From Streptomyces sp. CMB-StM0423 (GTDB lineage: Bacteria > Actinomycetota > Actinomycetes > Streptomycetales > Streptomycetaceae): 64,000 nucleotides of DNA. Location: positions 2,978,501-3,042,500 of the forward strand of contig NZ_CP025407.1 in assembly GCF_002847285.1 (NCBI RefSeq), written 5' to 3'. Shown piece by piece: positions 26,814 to 34,194 of the stretch. Numbering within the stretch: position 1 is the stretch's first letter; the number at the start of each line of letters is the position of its first letter. Made by a program: the position numbers and the translations under genes. Under the pieces are notes generated by a model. It saw only the letters and a program-made list of their open reading frames with translations. It searched no databases and was not told where the DNA came from.

Positions 26814-27803
26814 ATGGTCAACTCCCCACACGAGACGCACCACCGGGCCTTCCAGCAGATCCCGGAGTTATTCACGAGCGCCTTCAGGTTGCTGGATCTC
26901 CCGGTGCCGGACGAGGCGGTGGTCACGGCGATCGACAGCGACCTCACGGAGGTACGCCCGGTAGAACGCCACGTGGACACGCTGCTACGGCTGGAGTTCC
27001 CCGACGGCGATCCGTACCTGCTGCTGGTCGAGGCACAGACGAAGCGGGACCCGGACAAGCCGGATAGCTGGGCGTACTACCTCAGCTACCTCCGCAACAG
27101 ATACGGCTGCCAGCCGATCCTCCTCGTCGTCTGCCGCGACCGCGCCACCGCCCACTGGGCCTCCCGCCCCTTCCGCATCGGCCACCCGACCCACCCGAAC
27201 CTCACGCTCACCCCACTGGTGCTGGGGCCGCACAACGTCCCGAAGATCACCGAGTACGAACGGGCGGCGGCAGACGTGCCGTTCGCGGTCTTCTCAGCCA
27301 TTACGCACAGCAATGACCCGGATGCGGGTGCCATACTGAAGGTCCTGGCAGAAGCCCTGCACAAGACCGATGACGAGAGCCGCACGATCTGCGCCGAACT
27401 GGCTGCCAGCGGACTGGGGGGCACCCCGGCCGCCGGAATCTGGAGGAACCTGATGGAGACCGGTCTGTTTTCCTTCCGCGGCTTCGTCGCCGAGGGCCTG
27501 CGTGAGGAGGGCCGCGTCGAAGGCCGCGAAGAAGGCCGGGTGGAAGGCCGTGCGCAAGGGCGGAAGCGGGGCCGGGAGGAAGGCCGTTCGGTCGGGCTCG
27601 AGGAAGGCCACAGGCAGGGCCGGGTGGCAGAGGGGACGGAGAAGCTGATCCGGCTGCTGGAGGTACGGGGCATTCCCCTGTCCGACGACGCCCGCCTGCG
27701 CATCACCGCCTGCGACGAGCCGGAACTCCTCGACCTCTGGTTCGACCGTGGCATCACCGCCGCCACCGCCGACGAAGTCTTCGCCGACCCGCAGCCTGAC
27801 TGA
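26814..27803 (+). CDS. PD-(D/E)XK-nuclease-like protein with a Gly-Arg-Glu repeat tail
   Basis: 329 aa from ATG 26814 (MVNSPHETHHRAFQQIPELF). The N-terminal 170 residues resemble the Rpn/transposase-like PD-(D/E)XK group: an acidic residue in VDTLLRLEF and then LLLVEAQTKRD, the ExQ form of the E-x-K triad. Residues about 222-265 are a charged tandem G-R/E-x repeat (EGRVEGREEGRVEGRAQGRK and on), likely a flexible helix, followed by a small conserved C-terminal unit LLEVRGIPLSDDARLRI. Proteins of this design are multicopy in Streptomyces; nucleolytic activity is inferred, not shown. Local base composition is less G/C-rich than that of its neighbours. Confidence 0.75.
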   Translation: MVNSPHETHHRAFQQIPELFTSAFRLLDLPVPDEAVVTAIDSDLTEVRPVERHVDTLLRLEFPDGDPYLLLVEAQTKRDPDKPDSWAYYLSYLRNRYGCQPILLVVCRDRATAHWASRPFRIGHPTHPNLTLTPLVLGPHNVPKITEYERAAADVPFAVFSAITHSNDPDAGAILKVLAEALHKTDDESRTICAELAASGLGGTPAAGIWRNLMETGLFSFRGFVAEGLREEGRVEGREEGRVEGRAQGRKRGREEGRSVGLEEGHRQGRVAEGTEKLIRLLEVRGIPLSDDARLRITACDEPELLDLWFDRGITAATADEVFADPQPD

Positions 27804-27814
27804 CGCCGTACCCG

Positions 27815-27853
27815 CGGGAGGCCGTGCCGTCCGTTACGGACACCGGCCTCCCG
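27815..27853. terminator. Bidirectional hairpin between the PD-(D/E)XK gene and sdhB
   Basis: Perfect 10-bp outer stem CGGGAGGCCG/CGGCCTCCCG with an inner TCCG-TTA-CGGA hairpin. Confidence 0.75.
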
Positions 27854-27859
27854 TGCCGG

Positions 27860-28627
27860 CTAGAAGCGGCGGGTGATCAGGGCGCGCTTGACCTCCGCGA
27901 TCGCCTTCGTCACCTCGATGCCGCGGGGGCACGCGTCCGTGCAGTTGAACGTCGTGCGGCAGCGCCACACGCCGTCCTTGTCGTTGAGGATCTCCAGGCG
28001 CTGCTCGCCCGCCTCGTCCCGGCTGTCGAAGATGAAGCGGTGGGCGTTCACGATCGCCGCCGGGCCGAAGTACTGGCCGTCGTTCCAGAACACCGGGCAG
28101 GAGCTGGTGCAGGCCGCGCACAGGATGCACTTCGTGGTGTCGTCGAAGCGCTCGCGGTCCGCCGCCGACTGGAGGCGCTCGCGGGTGGGTTCGTTGCCGT
28201 GGGTGACCAGGAAGGGCATCACGTCGCGGTACGCCTGGAAGAAGGGCTCCATGTCGACGATCAGGTCCTTCTGCACCGTCAGGCCCTTTATCGGCTCCAC
28301 CAGGATCGGCTTCTCGGGCGCGAGGTCCTTGATCAGGGTCTTGCACGCCAGCCGGTTGCGGCCGTTGATGCGCATCGCGTCGGAGCCGCAGATGCCGTGG
28401 GCGCAGGAGCGGCGGAAGGTCAGGGTGCCGTCCATGTCCCACTTGATCTTGTGCAGCGCGTCGAGGACCCGCTCCTTCGGGTCGATCTCGACCTGGAAGT
28501 CCTCCCAGTACGACTCCGCCGCCGCCTCCGGGTTGAACCTGCGGATGCGGAACGTCGCGGTGATGTACGGGGAGGCCGCCGGCTCGGGGGACTCGTCTTC
28601 GACCTTGTCCAACACGGGTGTTGCCAT
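27860..28627 (-). CDS. sdhB: Succinate dehydrogenase iron-sulfur subunit
   Basis: 255 aa. The [2Fe-2S] ligands are in SCAHGICGSDAM with a distal Cys in RLACKTL; CILCAACTSSCPVF and CTDACPRGIEV carry the [4Fe-4S] and [3Fe-4S] ligands. Transfers electrons from SdhA to menaquinone through the SdhCD anchor. Last gene of sdhCDAB; its ATG overlaps the sdhA stop (TGATG). Confidence 0.97.
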   Translation of the reverse strand: MATPVLDKVEDESPEPAASPYITATFRIRRFNPEAAAESYWEDFQVEIDPKERVLDALHKIKWDMDGTLTFRRSCAHGICGSDAMRINGRNRLACKTLIKDLAPEKPILVEPIKGLTVQKDLIVDMEPFFQAYRDVMPFLVTHGNEPTRERLQSAADRERFDDTTKCILCAACTSSCPVFWNDGQYFGPAAIVNAHRFIFDSRDEAGEQRLEILNDKDGVWRCRTTFNCTDACPRGIEVTKAIAEVKRALITRRF

Positions 28628-30387
28628 CAGTACTTACGCTCCATGGGCTGGTAGCGGGTCTGCACGACCGGCTTGTAGTCGAGCCGGACGGTCTCCGCGC
28701 CGTCGTCACCGACCTCGCGGTACGCCATGGTGTGGCGCATGAAGTTGACGTCGTCGCGGTTCGGGTAGTCCTCGCGGTAGTGGCCACCGCGGGACTCCTT
28801 GCGGGCGAGCGCGGAGATCGCCATGACCTCGGCCAGGTCGAGCAGGTTGCCCAGCTCGATCGCCTCCAGCAGGTCGGTGTTGAACCGCCGGCCCTTGTCC
28901 TGGATGCCCACGTTCTTGTAGCGCGCCCGCAGCTCCGCGAGCTTCTCGACGGCCTCCTTGATGGTCTGCTCCGTGCGGAAGACCATCACGTTCTTGTCCA
29001 TCGTCTCCTGCAGCTCGCGCCGCAGTTCCGCCACCCGCTCCTTGCCCGCCGAGTCGCGCAGCCGCTCCACCTCGCCGACCACGAACACCTCCGGGTCCTC
29101 CGGGAGTTCGACGTGGTCCGCGGTGGCCGCGTACTCCGCCGCGGCGATGCCGGCGCGGCGGCCGAAGACGTTGATGTCGAGCAGCGAGTTGGTGCCCAGC
29201 CGGTTGGCGCCGTGTACGGAGACGCAGGCGACCTCCCCGGCCGCGTACAGCCCGGGGACGACCGTGGTGTTGTCCGCCAGCACCTCGCCGCGGACGTTGG
29301 TGGGGATGCCGCCCATCGCGTAGTGCGCGGTCGGCTGGATCGGGATCGGGTCGGTGTACGGCTCGATCCCCAGGTACGTACGCGCGAACTCCGTGATGTC
29401 CGGGAGCTTCGCGTCCAGTTGCTCCGGCGGCAGGTGCGTGAGGTCCAGATAGACGTGGTCGCCCCCGGGGCCGCAGCCGCGGCCCTCGCGGATCTCGGTG
29501 TAGATCGCGCGGGAGACGACGTCGCGCGAGGCGAGGTCCTTCATGACGGGCGCGTACTTCTCCATGAAGCGCTCGCCGTCCTTGTTGCGCAGGATGCCGC
29601 CCTCGCCGCGCGCGCCCTCGGTGAGGAGGATGCCCATGCGCCAGATGCCCGTCGGGTGGAACTGGAAGAACTCCATGTCCTCCAGCGGCAGCCCGCGCCG
29701 GAACACCGACGCCTGCCCGTCGCCGGTCAGGGTGTGGGCGTTGGAGGTGACCTTGAAGAACTTGCCGTTGCCGCCCGAGGCGTAGACGACGGCCTTGGCC
29801 TGGAAGACGTGGATCTCGCCGGTCGCCAGCTCGTACGCGACCACGCCCGCGGACCGCTTCAGTCCGGTCTCGGGATCCTCGACGATGAGCTGGTCGAGGA
29901 CGTAGAACTCGTTGAAGAACTCCACGCCTTCCTTCACACAGTTCTGGTAGAGCGTCTGGAGGATCATGTGGCCGGTACGGTCCGCCGCGTAGCACGCGCG
30001 CCGCACCGGCGCCTCGCCGTGGTTGCGCGAGTGGCCGCCGAAGCGCCGCTGGTCGATGCGGCCCTGCGGGGTGCGGTTGAAGGGCAGACCCATCTTCTCC
30101 AGGTCGAGGACCGCGTCGATGGCCTCCTTCGCCAGGATCTCGGCGGCGTCCTGGTCGACCAGGTAGTCGCCGCCCTTGATGGTGTCGAAGGTGTGCCACT
30201 CCCAGTTGTCCTCCTCGACGTTCGCGAGGGCGGCGGCCATGCCGCCCTGCGCGGCGCCGGTGTGGGAGCGCGTCGGGTACAGCTTGGTCAGCACGGCGGT
30301 GCGGCTGCGCTTCGTCGCCTCGATGGCGGCGCGCATGCCGGCGCCGCCCGCGCCGACGATCACGGTGTCGTACTTGTGGATCTGCAT
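28627..30387 (-). CDS. sdhA: Succinate dehydrogenase flavoprotein subunit
   Basis: 586 aa. FAD site [14 protein letters not shown] with the covalent-flavin His in [11 protein letters not shown], catalytic [19 protein letters not shown], and the C-terminal [15 protein letters not shown]. Oxidises succinate to fumarate at the membrane. A 21-bp gap separates it from sdhD. Confidence 0.97.
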   Translation of the reverse strand: MQIHKYDTVIVGAGGAGMRAAIEATKRSRTAVLTKLYPTRSHTGAAQGGMAAALANVEEDNWEWHTFDTIKGGDYLVDQDAAEILAKEAIDAVLDLEKMGLPFNRTPQGRIDQRRFGGHSRNHGEAPVRRACYAADRTGHMILQTLYQNCVKEGVEFFNEFYVLDQLIVEDPETGLKRSAGVVAYELATGEIHVFQAKAVVYASGGNGKFFKVTSNAHTLTGDGQASVFRRGLPLEDMEFFQFHPTGIWRMGILLTEGARGEGGILRNKDGERFMEKYAPVMKDLASRDVVSRAIYTEIREGRGCGPGGDHVYLDLTHLPPEQLDAKLPDITEFARTYLGIEPYTDPIPIQPTAHYAMGGIPTNVRGEVLADNTTVVPGLYAAGEVACVSVHGANRLGTNSLLDINVFGRRAGIAAAEYAATADHVELPEDPEVFVVGEVERLRDSAGKERVAELRRELQETMDKNVMVFRTEQTIKEAVEKLAELRARYKNVGIQDKGRRFNTDLLEAIELGNLLDLAEVMAISALARKESRGGHYREDYPNRDDVNFMRHTMAYREVGDDGAETVRLDYKPVVQTRYQPMERKY

Positions 30388-30408
30388 GAGGGGAACCTCT
30401 TCGCCGCG

Positions 30409-30894
30409 TCAGCGGATGTTCGGGTCGAAGGTGAAGATCACCAACGTGCCCAGGAGGATGGTGAAGACCGTGGCGGCGTACAGCAGCATCTTCAGCCAGA
30501 AGCGGGTGCCGTCGCGCTCGGCGTAGTCGTTGATGACCGTGCGCAGCCCGTTGCCGCCGTGCAGCATCGCGAGCCAGAGCATGACCAGGTCCCAGCCCTG
30601 CCAGAAGGGGGACGCCCAGCGGCCGGCGACGAAGGCGAAGCTGACCTTGCTGACGCCGCCGTCGAGCACCAACTGGATCAGCAGGTGGCCGACGACCAGG
30701 ACCGCGAGCACGACCCCCGACACCCGCATGAACACCCAGCCGTACAGCTCGAAGTTGGTGCGGGTGCGGGAGGAGGTGGAGCGGGCGCTGCGCGGGGTGC
30801 GGGCGCGGGGGGCCTCGATGAGCGGGGCGGGGTTGTCCGCGGAGTACGCGGCGGAGGAGCCGGTCAGCTCGACATCGGAGGTGGCCATGGTCAT
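30409..30894 (-). CDS. sdhD: Succinate dehydrogenase hydrophobic anchor subunit
   Basis: 161 aa from ATG 30894 (MTMATSDVELTG; ATG 30888 is an alternative). Three membrane spans: VFMRVSGVVLAVLVVGHLLIQ, DLVMLWLAMLHGGNGLRTVI and WLKMLLYAATVFTILLGTLV. His residues in VGHLL and AMLHGG are candidate haem ligands. A 50-residue Ser/Arg/Ala-rich N-terminal extension precedes the first span. Coupled to sdhC by TGATG. Confidence 0.93.
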   Translation of the reverse strand: MTMATSDVELTGSSAAYSADNPAPLIEAPRARTPRSARSTSSRTRTNFELYGWVFMRVSGVVLAVLVVGHLLIQLVLDGGVSKVSFAFVAGRWASPFWQGWDLVMLWLAMLHGGNGLRTVINDYAERDGTRFWLKMLLYAATVFTILLGTLVIFTFDPNIR

Positions 30895-31274
30895 CAGCTC
30901 CCGAACAGCTCGCGCGCGGTGTGGCCGAGCACGGGGTAGATCGCCCCGGCCATCAGCACCGCCCAGATCCCGACCACGATCCACAGCATCGGCTTCTGCA
31001 GCCGGGCGCCCTTCGACCAGAAGTCGACGGCGATGACGCGCAGCCCGTTGAGCGCGTGGAAGAGGACGGCGGCGACCAGCCCGTACTCCAGCAGCGACAC
31101 GATCGGCGTCTTGTACGTGGCCACCACGTCGTCGTACGCCTCGGGCGACACCCGCACCAGCGAGGTGTCGAGGACGTGGACGAACAGGAAGAAGAAGATG
31201 AGGACGCCGGTGACGCGGTGCGCCACCCATGACCACATGCCTTCCCGGCCGCGGTAGAGCGTTCCTGCCGGCAC
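30894..31274 (-). CDS. sdhC: Succinate dehydrogenase cytochrome b subunit
   Basis: 126 aa. RGREGMWSWVAHRVTGVLIF is the Sdh_cyt signature; three spans, with HVLDTSL and LFHALNGLRVIAVD (His for haem b). First gene of sdhCDAB. The 247 bp between it and the OHCU-like gene must contain the operon promoter. Confidence 0.94.
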   Translation of the reverse strand: MPAGTLYRGREGMWSWVAHRVTGVLIFFFLFVHVLDTSLVRVSPEAYDDVVATYKTPIVSLLEYGLVAAVLFHALNGLRVIAVDFWSKGARLQKPMLWIVVGIWAVLMAGAIYPVLGHTARELFGS

Positions 31275-31521
31275 GGAAAAACCCTCCGGAAACTGATCGG
31301 GGGCCGGCCGTCAGGGCTCGGGTACTGCACTGTCGGTCATGACCCGGCCGGGTACGGTCCACCGGCCTTCGCCATCGTAGCGACGGTGCGTCGGCACATC
31401 GGCCATGGGGGTGCAGGTGTGATCAATCAGGCACGCGCGTGGCCTAACGGCGCAGGCAGGCGTGGGGATCCGGGTGGTTGCGTCCCCATGTGGCGCCCGC
31501 GCCCGTGGCGGGTTTTCGCCG

Positions 31522-32049
31522 TCAGACAGAGGCCGGGCCGGCCGCCGGGGCGACGAGCCGGGCGAGGCGGGCGCGGGCCCGGCGGCGGAGTTCGTCGGCG
31601 GCCACGAGGCGTTCCTCGTCGGGTTCGTTGCCGAGGCGGGTGCGGAGGGCGGCCAGGGTGTGGTCCAGGCGCTCGTCCTCGGGGCAGCCGTCGAGGCACA
31701 GGACGAAGGAGTGGCCGAAGCGGCTCTCGTACGCGGCGTGCGCGGCCCGCAGCGCCGTGCGCTCGGCGGGGCCCGCGGCCGCGGGCGGGGCGGTGGCCTC
31801 GCCGGCCAGCGCACCCGCGACGGCGCCGGGGGCGAGGTCGTAGCTTGCCTCGTCGGCGGCGGCGAGCAGGGCGCCGAGGTCGGGGTACGGGCGGTGCGCG
31901 GTGAGGCGGCGGGCCCAGTGCCGGTCGTGGAGGCAGCCGAGGAGCGCAAGCTCGGCGTCGGCGGCCGGCGCCGCGTTGAAGGCCGCCAGCCGCGCGGGGT
32001 CGGCGGCGGGACCGGGGGCGCGCGTCGCACGGGGGGCTGGTGTGGGCAG
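31522..32049 (-). CDS. OHCU-decarboxylase-like protein (UraD family), probable CTG start
   Basis: 175 aa, continuous from a CTG at 32049 to TGA at 31522. LAAFNAAPAADAEL, DRHWARRLTAHRPYPDL and YESRFGHSFVLCLDGCPEDE match 2-oxo-4-hydroxy-4-carboxy-5-ureidoimidazoline decarboxylases, which complete urate breakdown to S-allantoin. There is no ATG, GTG or TTG between the upstream in-frame TAA (32098-32100) and the body of the domain, so simple ORF calling misses the gene. CTG with AGGGAG five bases before it gives LPTPAPRATRAPG. The HPxxG region of classical UraD is not evident, so substrate is less certain than family. It could also be a gene whose normal start was lost. Confidence 0.78.
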   Translation of the reverse strand: MPTPAPRATRAPGPAADPARLAAFNAAPAADAELALLGCLHDRHWARRLTAHRPYPDLGALLAAADEASYDLAPGAVAGALAGEATAPPAAAGPAERTALRAAHAAYESRFGHSFVLCLDGCPEDERLDHTLAALRTRLGNEPDEERLVAADELRRRARARLARLVAPAAGPASV

Positions 32050-32130
32050 GGTGGCTCCCTGGGGCGTGCCGGGTGCGTGGGGGCGTACCGGGGGCGGTTA
32101 CGGTCGAACAGCGATGCGCCACGCTAGCGG

Positions 32131-32149
32131 CCGGAACCGAACGTTCCGG
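32131..32149. promoter_or_regulatory. Inverted repeat CCGGAAC-N5-GTTCCGG
   Basis: Perfect 7-bp arms in the 210-bp divergent region between the OHCU-like gene and the hexosaminidase. A plausible repressor site; it does not look like a DasR box. Confidence 0.4.
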
Positions 32150-32259
32150 TGGTACCGGCCGACGGTTCACCCGGAAGGGGAGGTTTGTCGCACTGAATCG
32201 ACAGGAGTGCTGCTTCGCGTCCCCACGCTCTGCCGTGGCCCTCCGGAAGGTCCCCGCCC

Positions 32260-34029
32260 ATGCGATTTCCCCCGCGTCCGCCCCGTCCCCCGCGCCGGTC
32301 CCCCACCGGCCGGCACGCCCGCCGCCCCGGCGGCCCGCTCCGCGCCCTCCGGGGCCCCCGGCGCGCGCTGTACTGGGCCCTGGCCACCGTCCTGGCCACC
32401 GCCGCCGTACTCCTCGCCCTCCGCCCCGTACTCGACGGCGGTGACGGCGACGGCTCCCCCCACCGCGGCGTCGGCGCCGCCGCCCACCGCACCGCGCAGG
32501 GCCAGGCCCCGGCCACGCCCACGCCCGGCGGCGAGGACTTCCCCGCCCCGCCCCGCGGCGATCGCGGCAAGCCCCTGCCCGACCCCCGCACCGTCCCCGC
32601 CGTCCGCTCCTACGAGCGCGCCGACGGCACCGGCTGGCGGCCCGCCGACCGCGCCGTCGTCATCGCCGAGGACGACGGGCTCACCGACGAGTCCATGCGC
32701 CTCGCCGCAGAACTCGGCATGCTCTATGCGAAGGACCCCGGCGGCGACCGGTCGGCGGACCTCGGGCAGCGCGGCGGCGACATCCGCCTGCGGCTCGACC
32801 CCGGCCGCGCCGGCGGCCCCGAGGCGTACCGCATCGACGTCGCCGACGGCCGCGCCACCGTCAGCGCCGCCACCGACACCGGCGTCTTCTACGGCACCCG
32901 CACCCTGCTCCAGGCCGCCCGCGCCGGCGGCGGCGTGCCGCCTGGCCGCATCGACGACCGCCCCGACCGCCGGCAGCGCGGGTTCATGGTCGACATCGCC
33001 CGCAAGCACTTCAGCGCCACGTGGCTGTCCGACCGCCTCCGGGAGATGGCCGACCTCAAGCTCAACCAGCTCCACCTCCACCTCTCCGACGACCAGGCGT
33101 TCCGGATCGAGAGCGACAGCCACCCCGAGGTGGTCTCCGACCCGCACCTCACCAAGGCCCAGGTCAGGGACCTCATCGAGCTCGCCGCCGACCTGCACAT
33201 CACCGTCATCCCCGAGATCGACTCCCCCGGCCACCTCGGCGCCGTCCTCGACGCCCACCCGGACCTGCAACTGAAGACCCCGGAAGGCAGCCCGGTGGAG
33301 GGCGCGATCGACATCTCCAAGCCGCGCGCCGCCCGGATCGTGGACGACCTGCTGACGGAGTACGCGGAGCTCTTCCCCGGCCCGTACATGCACATCGGCG
33401 GCGACGAGTACGTCGCGCTGATGGCGAGCGACCCCGAGGCCCGCTACCCGCACCTGGCCGCCGCCGCCCGCGAGCGCTTCGGCGCCGGCGCGGCCGTCGC
33501 CGACCTCAACGCCGCCTGGCTCAACGAGCGGGCGGACACGGTCAGGAAGCACGGCAAGAAGGTCAAGGCGTGGAACGACGGCTTCATCCCGGGCGCGAAG
33601 GTCAGCCCCGACCGGGACCGGGAGGTCGAGTACTGGACGGGCAAGGAGGCGTTCGCGCGCGACCCGCAGGCGTTCCTTGAGGACGGGTGGCGGCTGGTCA
33701 ACCTCAACGACGAGTACCTGTACTACGTCCTCGGCGAGCCGAACGACTTCATCTACCCGACGGGCAAGCGGATCTACGAGGAGTGGACGCCCGCGGTGCT
33801 GCGCGGCACCCGCCCGGTGCCGGCGCGGCTGGCGGGCCCGGGAAAGGTGCTGGGCGCCCGCTTCGCGGTCTGGGGGGACCGGGCGGAGGCCCAGACGCCG
33901 GAGCAGGTGGCCGAGGGCGTCAGGCTGCCGCTGGCGGCCCTGGCGCAGAAGGTGTGGGACCCGCGCAGGCCCCGGCTGGGATGGGGCGGGTTCGCGGACC
34001 TGGCGCGGACGGTGCGGGGCGGGGGCTGA
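32260..34029 (+). CDS. Beta-N-acetylhexosaminidase, GH20
   Basis: 589 aa. Short Pro/Arg-rich cytoplasmic head, a membrane anchor or uncleaved signal ALYWALATVLATAAVLLAL (about residues 37-55), a linker, a GH20b-like domain, then the catalytic barrel. Catalytic Asp-Glu in HIGGDEY (Asp382-Glu383); HLSDDQAFRIE and PEIDSPGH are also typical. Removes terminal GlcNAc/GalNAc from chitin or peptidoglycan fragments outside the membrane. ATG 32260. Confidence 0.92.
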   Translation: MRFPPRPPRPPRRSPTGRHARRPGGPLRALRGPRRALYWALATVLATAAVLLALRPVLDGGDGDGSPHRGVGAAAHRTAQGQAPATPTPGGEDFPAPPRGDRGKPLPDPRTVPAVRSYERADGTGWRPADRAVVIAEDDGLTDESMRLAAELGMLYAKDPGGDRSADLGQRGGDIRLRLDPGRAGGPEAYRIDVADGRATVSAATDTGVFYGTRTLLQAARAGGGVPPGRIDDRPDRRQRGFMVDIARKHFSATWLSDRLREMADLKLNQLHLHLSDDQAFRIESDSHPEVVSDPHLTKAQVRDLIELAADLHITVIPEIDSPGHLGAVLDAHPDLQLKTPEGSPVEGAIDISKPRAARIVDDLLTEYAELFPGPYMHIGGDEYVALMASDPEARYPHLAAAARERFGAGAAVADLNAAWLNERADTVRKHGKKVKAWNDGFIPGAKVSPDRDREVEYWTGKEAFARDPQAFLEDGWRLVNLNDEYLYYVLGEPNDFIYPTGKRIYEEWTPAVLRGTRPVPARLAGPGKVLGARFAVWGDRAEAQTPEQVAEGVRLPLAALAQKVWDPRRPRLGWGGFADLARTVRGGG

Positions 34030-34136
34030 GCGGCGTCCGGGCACGGCCCCCCGGCGGTGCGGACGGCCGGGGTCCGCGCCCGTACGAGACGGGCACCCAC
34101 CGGCCGCGCCGCCTCCGGCCGCCGCACGCACGCCGA

Positions 34137-34165
34137 AGGGGCCGCCCCCGCCGGGAGCGGCCCCT
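34137..34165. terminator. Hairpin between convergent hexosaminidase and amidase genes
   Basis: 9-bp perfect stem AGGGGCCGC/GCGGCCCCT, 11-nt loop, in a 165-bp convergent gap. Confidence 0.7.
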
Positions 34166-34194
34166 CGTCGGCAGTGGTGCCGGGAGTCAGCGCG

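Noticed and set aside
31429..31442. GCACGCGCGTGG upstream of sdh as another nucleoside operator
   Set aside because: It lacks the TA/TA flanks, lies about 160 bp from sdhC, and CGCG-rich palindromes are common by chance here.
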